Assembly: GCA_964540725.1 (NCBI GenBank)
Contig: CAZINU010000002.1
Span: 1-64,000, forward strand
Origin: JANJWP01 sp964540725
GTDB lineage: Bacteria; Patescibacteriota; Gracilibacteria; BD1-5; UBA2023
DNA length: 64,000 bases
Direction of reading: 5' to 3'
Shown: positions 53,993 to 63,479 of the stretch, in pieces
Numbering within the stretch: the stretch's first letter is position 1
How the letters are laid out: each line of letters opens with the position of its first letter
Notes under the pieces: generated by a model
The model's database searches: none
The model's input: the letters and a program-made list of their open reading frames with translations, nothing else
What the model was told of the DNA's origin: nothing
Made by a program: the position numbers and the translations under genes

Positions 53993-56929
53993 TTACGATC
54001 CCATTATACCGAGCCGCGCCTCGATTTCCATATCGACGTATTCCTTCTTGCGGCCGTACATTTTTCGGGAATATTCCTTGATGATCTTCGCGACCTCGGG
54101 GTTTTTGTAGGTATTGTCCCAAATGGTCTTCATGTCGAACGGACGGGTCGTCGCGTTGTCGATGTTGAGTTTGCAGTACGTAGTGAAATTGGCGATGCCG
54201 ATAATGTCCTGTTGGGAGAGGAGCGGGGCGTATTCCTTTTCGAGGTACTCGGCGTCTTCCGCGCCGACCTTGAAGCTCATGATGGTTCCGGCGTTTCCGA
54301 ATACGGCGTCCTTGATGGAGGGCTTGCCGTCTTTCGACTTGTTGCCGCCGATTTGCGCGATGAACTGGTGCGCCATGATGAGGGCCAGGTGGTACTTGCG
54401 CGCTTCGGAGAGGATTTCGCCGAACGTTTCGGTGGCGAAGTTCTGGAATTCGTCGACGTAGAGGTAGAAATCCTTACGCTGGTCTTCCGGAATGTCCGCG
54501 CGGCTCATGGCGGCCATATTGATCTTCGAGACGAAGATGAGGCCCAGGAGTTGGGCGTTCAAGTCCCCGATCATTCCCTTCGAGAGGTTGACCATGAGTA
54601 CCTTCCGTTCGTCCATGACCTTCCGCAGGTTGAACGCGGATTTCGGTTGCCCGATGATGTTGCGGATCGTCGTATTCGTAATGAACGGCCCGAATTTCGA
54701 GGAGAAGTACGGGATCATTTCCTGTTTTTCCCGGTCGCCGGTCGAGGCGTATTCGTGATCCCAGAAGGCCTTGACGACCGGATTTTTTACCTTGGACACC
54801 TTGTACTTCATGAACGCGTCGTCCACGAACAAGCGCGGAACGTCGATCAGGGTGCCGCCCTCTTCCTCGTCATCCATGAGCGTGAGGCAGCCGTTGCGGA
54901 AGTAGTGCTGGATGCGGGGACCGAAGACCTCCTCGTTGAAGATCTTGATGAAGATCGACGTCGCGTCGAGCGCGGCGCGGTCCTTTTCGATGGCGCGCTG
55001 GGCGGGGTCGGTCGAAATGACTTCGAGCATGTTGAGTCCCATCGGACGTTCGTAGTCGGCCGGATCGAACACGATCATGTCCTTCGCCCGTTCTTTCGGC
55101 GTGAAGCTGATGATGTCTTCGACCAGGTCGCCGTGCGGGTCGATGACGCAGAGACCGTCGCCGTTCCAGAGGTCCTGGCGCGCGAGGTATCCGACGAACA
55201 CCGACTTTCCTCAGCCGGACTTACCGATGATGTAGTGGTGCCGTCCGCGGTCTTTCCGCATGAAATAGATGGGCTTCTTTACGTTCCGGTACTCGTTCCA
55301 GCCCATGAGGACGCCGTCTTTATAGAGCGGGAATCCCGCCAAGGCGCGCTGCTTCGTTTCGGCGACCGGATTTTTTCCGGGATCGACGGGCTTCCCCTTG
55401 TTTTCGCCATCTTGGACAACGGGGACGACCGTACCGTCGACGAGGAAAAAATTCTTGTCGTCGTCGCGCTTCAAGTTCAGGTTTTTATCGACGGCGAGCA
55501 GCGATCCGTCCTCGGTGAAGACGTTGCCGTCCGCGTCGCGCTTGTAGTCGGAAAGGAGGGTCGGGTCTTTCGGATACTTGAGGTTGTGCGGGGGCGAGAT
55601 CATCTTGTATTCGAGCCACCGGATGATGGGCGACCGGTTGTAGTTGATGTCCGGGAAGTGGTACAACGTCGAAAGTTCGTCCGTGGAGAGAACCGAATTT
55701 CCCAAAATGAAGCCGTGCAGGCGGAAGCGGAATTCGAAGTAGAGGATGGGAACGAAGAGGAACGCGAAGAGGTCTTCGTACTGGGGGTTGTCGAGCTTGT
55801 TGTTGTATTCGTCGGTAAAGATGTTCGTACTGCCGATAACGGCGAGCAACCCGTCTTCCGCGCTCTGCGGCGTGTCGGACGACACGAGGAAGCGCATGGA
55901 ACACTCGTAGCCGGGCTGTCCGGCGGATTCGCCCATCGCCTTGTGGGCCTCCTGTTCGGCCTGGTTGAAAATCTTGTAGGCGTCGCCGGAACTCGCTCCG
56001 GGCGCGTTCGCGTTTTCCGTCCGTTCGTTGTTGACGAACGTGTTGACGAGCCAGTAGAGGGGCGCGAGGATGCCTTGCAGAACCTGGACGAGCGGGCCCG
56101 CCTTGGCACCGCCCTTGTACTGTCCTTTGGAAACGAGGTTGGCGGCCTTTTTCGCCTTCTTGTTCCAACCGGTTCCCTTCGGCTTGATGACGACCTGGAA
56201 GGCGGCGCGGTCGGTGTGCTTGAGTTTTCCGAAGTTGTTCGTGAGCGTCGAAAGCGGGTCGTCTTCGAAATACTTGTACGACTTGATCGGAAACACGTCG
56301 TCGTTCGCCTTCGATACGCTCGCGGCCCGGAGGGTATATCCGGCCGGCTTCATTTCCGGGTATTCCTTTTTGTCGATGACGCGGACCTCGGCGTCCGGGT
56401 AGTTGGAGGTGATTTGCTGGGCAATGAAGTTGGACAACCCCGCGTAGGTGGCGACGTAGAACGAAATCTGTCCCTCCTCGTAGACGAGTTCGAGCGAAAT
56501 CTTCATATGGTTGAACACGAGGTCGGCGACCATGTCCTTGAACGTGATGTCGCCGATTTTGTGGACCGATTTGAAGAAGACGGACATGATTCCCATCTTT
56601 TCCTTGAAGTCCTTTTTCGTTTCGCGTTCCTTGTCGAGCTTCGAGTCTGCCCGCGGGAGCGTGACCCTGAGGTAGGTGAGCCTGCGCGCGCAGCGGATTT
56701 CCCAAAGAATCCGGACGATCTTCAGAAGCACGAGGAAAACGACGACGAAAACCAGCGCCGAAACGACGAATTCGCCCGCGGTGACGAAGATGTCGGAAAA
56801 CGATTCGCCCCCGCCCGCCACGGCGGTCGCGGGTTTCTTCGTTCCGGCCGTGGAAACTCCGGCGACGGCGAAGGCCCGGTCCGCCGACGCGAGAGCGAAG
56901 AGCGCGAACGCTCGGGAAAGTACGTGCAT
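53993..56929 (-). CDS. VirB4/HerA-like secretion ATPase, membrane-anchored (paralogue 2)
   Basis: A 978-residue protein: signal-type helix (about 1-25), membrane helix (about 48-72), a large N-terminal domain with a paralogue-specific insertion (about 490-550), and the FtsK/HerA-type ATPase. Walker A GKSG-G-GKS has its middle glycine encoded by TGA 55211-55213 (residue 573); then IDPHGDL, Walker B YVDEFQNF and AHQFIAQI. It is paralogous to 30492-32885 throughout. The start at 56929 is the first ATG after the mapped promoter; a GGAGG sits only one base before it, closer than useful. It is followed by the three-module VirB2-like gene. Confidence 0.88.
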
Positions 56930-56960
56930 GCCTCCTTTTGCTTTACGGATAACCGGGAGC

Positions 56961-56989
56961 ATGCTACCACATTCCGGGTCCGAAGGCAA
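56961..56989 (-). promoter_or_regulatory. promoter of secretion ATPase 2, joined to a terminator
   Basis: On the minus strand TTGCCT (56984-56989), 17 bases, TAGCAT (56961-56966). The first two T of the -35 box belong to the T-tract of the preceding terminator. Confidence 0.6.
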
Positions 56990-57017
56990 AAAAACGCCGC
57001 CGTGGATTCGGCGGCGT
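56988..57017 (-). terminator. terminator of 57024-57398
   Basis: On the minus strand ACGCCGCCG, loop, CGGCGGCGT, then a T-run. Confidence 0.8.
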
Positions 57018-57023
57018 CTGCGG

Positions 57024-57398
57024 CTAGGGGCGTTCGGGAACGAACCGGTGGTATATCTCCGCGGGAACGACGGTTCCCGGAACGATCGTCCCATCTTTTG
57101 AAAGTTCGAATACTTTCGTCAACGCCGGAAACGTTTCGACCAGGATGGTCCCGTGCCGGGTTCGGGAGTACCGGTATGATTGCCGGAGGCTCGAATCCGG
57201 CGGAAGCCCGATTTTTTTTCCGAGCAGGATTCCGAGAACTCAGGACGCCGCCCTCGGCACCGTCGGCGGCACGTATTCGGGCGACACGAATACGCGGCGT
57301 CCGTCGAATTCGCGTTCGATGGCGCGGTAGAGTTCCGAAAATCCGCCCGGACGGTACGGAGTTTCGGGGATTCGTGACGAAGGCGGAAGGATCCTCAT
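57024..57398 (-). CDS. hypothetical protein
   Basis: A 124-residue soluble protein of no family I recognise. TGA 57240-57242 (residue 53) is read as Gly and joins two short frames. The start at 57398 is 26 bases after a TTGACA-16-TATATT promoter, and a terminator follows directly, so it is a single-gene unit divergent from recG. Confidence 0.65.
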
Positions 57399-57424
57399 GG
57401 GTCGGCCGTTACGGATAGATGGGA

Positions 57425-57452
57425 AATATAAATACGCGGACGATTTTGTCAA
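57425..57452 (-). promoter_or_regulatory. promoter of 57024-57398
   Basis: On the minus strand TTGACA (57447-57452), 16 bases, TATATT (57425-57430). Its -35 box is one base from the -35 box of the recG promoter. Confidence 0.65.
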
Positions 57453-57453
57453 A

Positions 57454-57481
57454 TTGCGTTCCGGAACGTTCGGGATACACT
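57454..57481 (+). promoter_or_regulatory. promoter of recG
   Basis: TTGCGT (57454-57459), 16 bases, TACACT (57476-57481), 23 bases before the ATG at 57505. Confidence 0.65.
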
Positions 57482-57504
57482 CGGACGCGAACCGTAGCAC
57501 GCCC

Positions 57505-59505
57505 ATGACGATCCTCGACAAACGCCTTCTCAAAACGACGGACGCGCACGTCCGGAAACTTGCCGACGCGGGAATCCGTACGGCGGCGGACCTGCTTTCC
57601 CACTATCCGCGCGCCCTCGAAAACCGCTCGGACGTCCTTTCGTCGTTTTCGTTCGTGAACCTGAAAGAAAAAAACGCCGTCCGGGCGACGGTCGAGACGA
57701 TCGCTTCCGAGCGGACCCGGAACGGAAAAACCCTCGTGAAGGTCGTATTGAAAGACGTGCACGGATACCTCACGGAAGCCGTCTACTTCAACCGGCCGTA
57801 CTTCCTTTCCAAATTCCGTCCGGGCGACCGGGTAACGGTCTTCGGGAAGCCGAAGTACGAATACGGAAAACTGTCGTTCCCGTCTCCGGAGATCGTCTCC
57901 GCTTCGGAGGAGGCGCCGGACTTCCTTCCGGTCTACTCCGACTGCAACTACGTTCCCGGAAATTGGTTCCGGGAAAAGATGCGGCTCGTCGGGGCGCACG
58001 CGGGCGACGTTCCCGATTTCCTGCCGCCGGAAATCCGCCAATCCAAGGGATTCTCGAGCAAGGCGGAAAACATCCGCCGCATCCACTTTCCGGATTCGGA
58101 AGCGGCGTTCCTCCGTGCCCGCGAAGAACTCGCGTACGAGGAACTCTTCGCCATCCAGTACGCCGGAATCGCCCGAAAGTACGAACTCCGCCGCGAGAGC
58201 GAAGGTCGCGCCCCCGCGGTGGCGCTCGATGCCGAGCGGGTAAAGTCGATCCTTTCGTCGCTTCCGTTCGAACTTACCGGAAAGCAGAAAATCTCGCTGT
58301 TCCAAATCTTGAAAGACATGGAGAAGCCCCACGCGATGGCCCGGCTTTTGCAGGGCGACGTGGGAACGGGAAAAACCGCGGTCGCCTTCGTGGCCGCCCT
58401 CCATGCGCACCTCGGGACGGGCGTCCAGACTGCGCTCATGGCTCCGACGGAAATCCTCGCCCGCCAGCACTTCGAAGGGTTCGAGCGGACGTTCGGCCAT
58501 CTCGGGCTCCGGTCGGATTTGCTCGTCGGAAGCCTTTCGGCCAAGCAAAAAGAGGCGGCGAAGGCCCGATTGAAGGCCGGGGAAACCGATTTCGTCATCG
58601 GAACCCACGCCCTTATCGAAGACGACGTGCATTTTGGCAACCTCGGGTTCGTCGTCGTGGACGAACAGCACCGGTTCGGCGTGGAACAGCGCGCCGCGCT
58701 CGAGCGGTACTTTTCGGTCGCCGGAGGCATCCGCCCCCACCGGCTCAACATGACGGCGACGCCCATCCCCCGAACGCTCGCCCTCATACTGTACGGCGAT
58801 CAGGACCTTTCGGTCATCGACGAGTATCCGGCCGGCCGGAAACCGATCGCGACGGCCGTCGTGGCCGAACACCGCCGGGAAGAGGCCTACCGCGCCGTTC
58901 GCGCCGAACTCGCGGCCGGCCGTCAGGCGTACTGGATTTCCCCACTCGTCGAGGAATCCGAAACCCTCGACGTGGCGAACGCGGCCAATACGGCGGAAAC
59001 GCTCCGAGCGATTTTTCCGGAATTCGAGGTCGGACTGCTCCACGGAAAAATGCGGCCCAAAGAAAAGGAATCCGTCATGCGCGATTTTATCGAAGGAAAG
59101 ATCCGCATCCTTTCGAGCACGTCGGTGGTGGAGGTCGGAGTGGACAACCGCAACGCCACCGTCATGGCCATCGAGGCGGCCGAGCGGTTCGGCCTTTCGC
59201 AGCTCCACCAGTTCCGGTGACGCGTCGGACGCGGGGAACACCAGTCGTACTGCTACCTGTTCACGACCAAATCGTACGTCGGCGAGCGCCTCCGGATCAT
59301 GGAAAAAACGAACGACGGGTTCGTGCTCTCGGAGGAGGACTTGGAACTTCGGGGTCCCGGAGAGGTCTACGGCGTGCGCCAGAGCGGACTCCCGGATTTG
59401 AAAGCGGCCGATCCGAAGGACCTCTCGAGGGTGGCGGAAATTCGCGACGACATCGAGGCGTACTTGTCCGGCGCTTTCCATTCGGAAAAACCCGGGAATT
59501 CGTAA
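57505..59505 (+). CDS. recG: ATP-dependent DNA helicase RecG
   Basis: A 666-residue helicase that reverses stalled forks and processes branched DNA. In order: wedge/OB domain (about 55-165), helicase motif I GDVGTGKT (near 290), DEQHRFG (near 388), TATPIPRT, and motif VI HQFR-G-RVGRG, in which the first Gly is the TGA at 59218-59220 (residue 572). The C-terminal EDLELRGPGE motif is present. The ATG at 57505 is chosen for its promoter spacing and family N-terminus. Confidence 0.95.
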
Positions 59506-59660
59506 ATCGGGTTTGACGCAACGGCGGGAAAGTGGTTCCATGGGGTTTGAGCGGAGGCATATTATGCCATAATAAACGGAATCGTCCCGCACTTTCGTTT
59601 TGGCATCGGACGGCAACGTCCGTATAATCGCCCGCGTTTTACTTTCTTACAACCATCCGT
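59506..59660 (+). promoter_or_regulatory. pilin upstream region with near-consensus promoter
   Basis: TTGGCA (59600-59605), 17 bases, TATAAT (59623-59628) is the best promoter in the window apart from the surface protein. A small palindrome GGCATATTATGCC lies about 40 bases upstream and may be an operator. The leader is about 25 nt without a Shine-Dalgarno site. Confidence 0.7.
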
Positions 59661-60320
59661 ATGGTCGTAATCCAAAACACCAAGAAGGCGTTCACGCTCG
59701 TCGAACTCATGATCGTCGTCGCCATCATCGGCGTCCTCGCCACCACTCTCCTGCCGGTTCTCCAGGGAGCCCAGGAACGTGCCCGTGACGGCGGACGCAT
59801 CGCTTCGCTCAATAACGTCGCCACCGCGCTCATTACGTTCAACTCGGATGAGGGTGTTTTCCCGACTTCCGCAAGCTCAACCGCGACGACCGAAGATACC
59901 GGATCTCCCCTCTGTTTGAGTAATAGCGATGGAAAAACCGCTACTGCCCTAGGGGATATGTTGAAGGGGAAGGTTGCGCCGCTCGACCCCCAGCGTCAGA
60001 ATTCCGTCGTGTACAACAATTCGACCTCGAAGTGCGGAAGTCCGGGTGCCTACGGATACGTTCCTTTGGCGAAGAACCAGGTCGCTCGCGCTTCGTTTGT
60101 CCTGATTGCCGACGTTGAAACGAGCAAACGCGCGAATTACGATCTTGGGGGCGTCGGCGGTGCCGCAAGTCCCACATACATCACCCCCGATGGGAACGGA
60201 GCCGTCACGACGGGGAATACGTTTGAAGAATGGAATACGGACGGAACCCGGAAAATCTCTCCCGTGACCGTCGTGAGCGGACGCAGCGCCAAGGACATGG
60301 TCTACGTCATCTTCAACTAA
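59661..60320 (+). CDS. major type IV pilin-like protein
   Basis: A 219-residue prepilin: short leader MVVIQNTKKA, cleavage before FTLVE (Glu at +5), and the hydrophobic N-terminal helix LMIVVAIIGVLATTLLP. The residue before the cut is Ala instead of Gly. The globular part has two cysteines likely to pair. A near-consensus promoter and a strong terminator suggest a highly expressed single gene, as for a major pilin. It is used in adhesion, twitching or DNA uptake. Confidence 0.88.
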   Translation: MVVIQNTKKAFTLVELMIVVAIIGVLATTLLPVLQGAQERARDGGRIASLNNVATALITFNSDEGVFPTSASSTATTEDTGSPLCLSNSDGKTATALGDMLKGKVAPLDPQRQNSVVYNNSTSKCGSPGAYGYVPLAKNQVARASFVLIADVETSKRANYDLGGVGGAASPTYITPDGNGAVTTGNTFEEWNTDGTRKISPVTVVSGRSAKDMVYVIFN

Positions 60321-60334
60321 TCGGAAGTTTCTCG

Positions 60335-60366
60335 AAAAATCCCCCGCATGCGCGGGGGATTTTTTT
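60335..60366 (+). terminator. terminator of the pilin gene
   Basis: AAAAATCCCCCGC, loop ATG, CGCGGGGGATTTTTTT (T-run into 60366). The T-run provides the start of the ruvA -35 box. Confidence 0.85.
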
Positions 60367-60392
60367 GTCGCCGGGAACGTCTTCGCTATACT
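60365..60392 (+). promoter_or_regulatory. promoter of ruvA, joined to a terminator
   Basis: TTGTCG (60365-60370), 16 bases, TATACT (60387-60392), 19 bases before the ATG. Confidence 0.65.
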
Positions 60393-60411
60393 CTCCGCAT
60401 ACCCCCTTCCC

Positions 60412-61020
60412 ATGTACTCGTTCGTTCGCGGAACCGTTCTCGCCCTTGAGGACGGCCGCATCTCCCTTCTCGTCGAAAATACCGGTCTCGGCCTCGAGAT
60501 TTTGCCGACGGCACTCCTGTTCTCGAATACCGGTCTCGGCGAAATCGTCGAGGCCCACCTCCACCACCACGTAACCGACGTGTCCGAAGCCCTTTTCGCG
60601 TTCGCGTCGGCCGAAGAGAAACGGTTTTTCCGAAAGCTCCTGAAGGTCGACGGGGTCGGCGGAAAGACGGCCCTCGCGCTTCTCGGGTTGGGAATCCCCT
60701 CGCTCGTCCGGGCGATCGAAACGGCCGACGAGAAGGTGCTTTCGGGCGTTTCGGGCGTTGGAAAAAAGACGGCGCTCAAGGTCATCGTCGAATTGAAAAA
60801 CGAGGTGTCCGGCAGCGATATCGCCGGCATGTCCGAGCCGGACGCCCGCGTCGCGAAACCGGCTTCCAAGCTTGATGCCGATACCGAAACCGTCCTCGCT
60901 TCCCTCGCGGCCATGGGGTACGACCGGAAAGCCGTTCTCCGCGTGCTCGAAGATCCTTCGATGGAAGGGCTCGACGTTCGGGAAAAGACCGTCGCCGCCA
61001 TCCGCTCGCTTGCCCGGTAG
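60412..61020 (+). CDS. ruvA: Holliday junction DNA helicase subunit RuvA
   Basis: A 202-residue RuvA: N-terminal OB fold (about 1-62), two helix-hairpin-helix motifs (VDGVGGKTALALLG near 80, SGVSGVGKKTALKV near 112) and the C-terminal three-helix domain that contacts RuvB (about 150-202). It targets RuvB to four-way junctions. RuvB and RuvC are not in the window. Confidence 0.94.
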   Translation: MYSFVRGTVLALEDGRISLLVENTGLGLEILPTALLFSNTGLGEIVEAHLHHHVTDVSEALFAFASAEEKRFFRKLLKVDGVGGKTALALLGLGIPSLVRAIETADEKVLSGVSGVGKKTALKVIVELKNEVSGSDIAGMSEPDARVAKPASKLDADTETVLASLAAMGYDRKAVLRVLEDPSMEGLDVREKTVAAIRSLAR

Positions 61021-61066
61021 TCCCGAGGAAACGACCTTCCGTCAAAAATCTGGAAACCAACGCCCC

Positions 61067-62200
61067 ATGCCCTTCCGCCGCATCCTCCTCTTCGTCGCGA
61101 CCGGCGCCCGAAACGTGGGCGACGAGATGATCGTGCGCGCGGAGTACGATTTCCTCCGCGACCGGTATCCGGAGGCTGAAATCCGTGTCGCCACCTACGA
61201 CGCGACGAATCATTTCCTTCCGAAATCCGACCCGCGCCTCGCGTTTTTTCCGTATTTTCCGAACGGACTCCGGATACGGCCGTTTTCGAACGTCGGGTAT
61301 TTTCTTCGGAACGTTTTCGAAACGTTCCGCGCCGATCTCGTCATTATCGGCGGGGGAGGCCTCTTCTACGATAACGAGGGGCAAAATCCTTCGAAGCAGG
61401 CGCTCGAATGGAAGATTCGCACGTTTTTCGCACGGCTTTTTCGCAAGCCCCTCCTGTTTTGGGGCATAGGCGTCGACGTGCGCCCCGAAAACGCGGTGAA
61501 ATTCCGGGGCGCGTTTTCGGGCGCCTCGGCCGTGACGGTTCGGGATCCGAAGAGCGCGGCGACGCTTTCGAGCATCGGTATCCCCTCGGTCGTCGTTCCC
61601 GATCCGGCCTTCCTCTTCGATGTCGCGGCCGTTCTTTCGGATTCGGAACCGCCGCTTCGCGACGGCGCTCGGGCGAAGCCGGCCGTCGGCATCTCCGTCC
61701 GTCCCGGATACCTGCCCGGCGGATTGTCCGACGTTCGCGCCATTGCGGACGCCGTGTCGGAAGCCGGCTTCGAGCCGGTCTTCTGCCACCATTCGTTCCA
61801 CCCTTCCGACGCCGCGACCGACGACGCCGCCTACCTCGATCCCCTGGCTCGGGAGCTCGGCATCCGGTCGAGCCGGTCCATGGAGGAAACCGTCGGATGG
61901 TACCGGGATTTCGCGTTCTGCGTTTCCATGCGCCTCCATTCCGGCCTCCTGTCGGTTCTTTCGGGCGTTCCGCCCTTGGTCCTGTCATATTCCGAAAAGA
62001 CCCGGAAATTCGCCGAATTGACCGGGTGCGCGAGCATGGACGCTCGAAATTTCTTCGTTTCCGCCTTTCGGACCACGTTTGAGAACCTCGTTTCGACCCG
62101 GGAAGCCCGGATTTTTGCGATGACGGAAAAATGTGCTACACTCAGAAAGAACGCACGTACTTCTTTCGATGCCGTATTCCATGGACTGGAAAGCGATTAG
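61067..62200 (+). CDS. csaB: CsaB-like polysaccharide pyruvyltransferase
   Basis: A 377-residue polysaccharide pyruvyl transferase family protein: ATGARNVGDEMI at the N-terminus, IIGGGGLFYD (near 94), a GIGVD segment and RLHSGLLSVLSG (near 290). CsaB adds ketal-linked pyruvate to secondary wall polymer, the ligand of SLH domains; the SLH protein at 25503 is a natural client. The pairing is inference from known systems. The symbol is tentative. Confidence 0.85.
   Translation: MPFRRILLFVATGARNVGDEMIVRAEYDFLRDRYPEAEIRVATYDATNHFLPKSDPRLAFFPYFPNGLRIRPFSNVGYFLRNVFETFRADLVIIGGGGLFYDNEGQNPSKQALEWKIRTFFARLFRKPLLFWGIGVDVRPENAVKFRGAFSGASAVTVRDPKSAATLSSIGIPSVVVPDPAFLFDVAAVLSDSEPPLRDGARAKPAVGISVRPGYLPGGLSDVRAIADAVSEAGFEPVFCHHSFHPSDAATDDAAYLDPLARELGIRSSRSMEETVGWYRDFAFCVSMRLHSGLLSVLSGVPPLVLSYSEKTRKFAELTGCASMDARNFFVSAFRTTFENLVSTREARIFAMTEKCATLRKNARTSFDAVFHGLESD
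62115..62142 (+). promoter_or_regulatory. internal promoter for 62169-62822
   Basis: TTGCGA (62115-62120), 16 bases, TACACT (62137-62142), inside the end of the csaB-like gene. Confidence 0.6.
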
Positions 62201-62822
62201 GGACAAGGGTCTCGCCATGAAGGACCGGGTGGTCGACCTTTCGGGGCAGGCCGCCGACAAGGCTTTTACGGCCCTTGAAAAGGCCGCCGGGCACGCCTAC
62301 GACGGTCTGAAGAAGACGCCCGTCGCCATTAAGAACGGGGCCGAGCTCGACGAGGCGAGGGGATTGCCGCTCGTCGTCGTGCTCGTTCTCGGCAAGGAAG
62401 ATGCCGTTTCGAAGGCCGTCCTCGTCCGGATGCCCGTCGTACTCAAAGATGCCTGGCTCTATTCCGCGGCCGTCAAGATCGTTCTCGCGCCCGAAGCCCC
62501 CGAACTCCTTCCGGCGCTCCCGGTCTCCGAAGCCCCGGGCCTCCTGGTCTATCGGAAAGGAGAGCTCGAAAAGACCCTCTCCGGCGACGCGGTGCTCGAA
62601 TTCGTCAAAGCCTTCGACCTTTCGAAACAGCGGGATTCCGGTACCGTTTCGGAGTCTTCCGCACCGGAGGGCGCTTCCGACCCGTTGTCCGAAGCGGTTG
62701 CGCCCGCCGCCAAGTCCGCCTCGAACGCGGACGGCGTTCCAGCCGCTGCCGAACCCGCCCCTTCTTCTCCGGTTTCCGACTCCGGAAGCCCTTCCGATTC
62801 GTCATCCGGTTCTTCCGATTAA
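62169..62822 (+). CDS. hypothetical protein with acidic Ser/Ala-rich tail
   Basis: A 217-residue protein. Residues 1-55 are helical and charged. Residues 60-155 alternate hydrophobic strands and helices (PLVVVLVLG, PGLLVYRKGELE), which could be a thioredoxin-like fold without catalytic cysteines. The last 60 residues are Ser/Ala/Pro-rich and disordered. The first ATG after the internal promoter is used; 62181 is an equal alternative. It overlaps csaB by 32 bases. Confidence 0.65.
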   Translation: MPYSMDWKAIRDKGLAMKDRVVDLSGQAADKAFTALEKAAGHAYDGLKKTPVAIKNGAELDEARGLPLVVVLVLGKEDAVSKAVLVRMPVVLKDAWLYSAAVKIVLAPEAPELLPALPVSEAPGLLVYRKGELEKTLSGDAVLEFVKAFDLSKQRDSGTVSESSAPEGASDPLSEAVAPAAKSASNADGVPAAAEPAPSSPVSDSGSPSDSSSGSSD

Positions 62823-62834
62823 CCCCCCTTCGCC

Positions 62835-63074
62835 ATGTATTTCGACAACGTCGACATTCTCGTATACGTGTCCACCTTCTTCGTGGTCGTCGTCGGAACG
62901 CTCCTCTCCGTCACGCTCTGGAGGGTTTTGAACATTCTCGGCTACGTCGAACGGACGCTCGCCTACGTCGACCACGTACGCGAAATCCTCTCCCACTGGG
63001 AGGCCATTCCCATGAAGCTCCTCGACCGCGTGCTCGAGAGCGCGTTTTCTTCGGGGAAGAAGGGGAAGAAGTAG
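62835..63074 (+). CDS. small single-span membrane protein
   Basis: A 79-residue protein with one membrane helix (about 9-34) and a cytoplasmic helical, basic C-terminus (GKKGKK). It starts 12 bases after the previous gene. Function unknown. Confidence 0.65.
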   Translation: MYFDNVDILVYVSTFFVVVVGTLLSVTLWRVLNILGYVERTLAYVDHVREILSHWEAIPMKLLDRVLESAFSSGKKGKK

Positions 63075-63161
63075 GCGAAAAACGCGATCGCCCCACGCCA
63101 CGTTTTTTGACAGGACGGGGCCGGATATGGCAGTATGGGCTCCGTAATCCGAACGCGCAAC

Positions 63162-63476
63162 ATGTCTTCCGAATCTTCCGCTCCCCTCGCCGAATCCGAC
63201 CAGAAAGGAATCGGTGCCTTAAGGCGCCAGAAGCTTCTGGGCATTCTGGAAGAACTGCGTTCGGATTGGCCGCTTTCCGAAGGGCTTATTCCGTACGTCG
63301 AACATCACGCTTCCGACGCGGCCGTCGAAAAACTCCTCGCGACGCTCCTCGACGCGGCCGATACCGTTTGATCCGAAGCCCGTTCGCGAAAATTGCTCGA
63401 GGCGGCCGAAAAGATTCGACGAGAAGCGGAACACGATCGCTCAGAGGCGCGGTCGTGCTTAGATCACATCTGGTAA
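63162..63476 (+). CDS. small hypothetical helical protein
   Basis: A 104-residue charged helical protein of no family I recognise. TGA 63369-63371 (residue 70) is read as Gly. A TTGACA lies about 50 bases upstream of the ATG at 63162. The next gene starts 3 bases after its stop. Confidence 0.6.
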
Positions 63477-63479
63477 TCC

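Noticed and set aside
53693..57418. A 1241-residue plus-strand open frame
   Set aside because: It is antisense to secretion ATPase 2, whose motifs are unambiguous.
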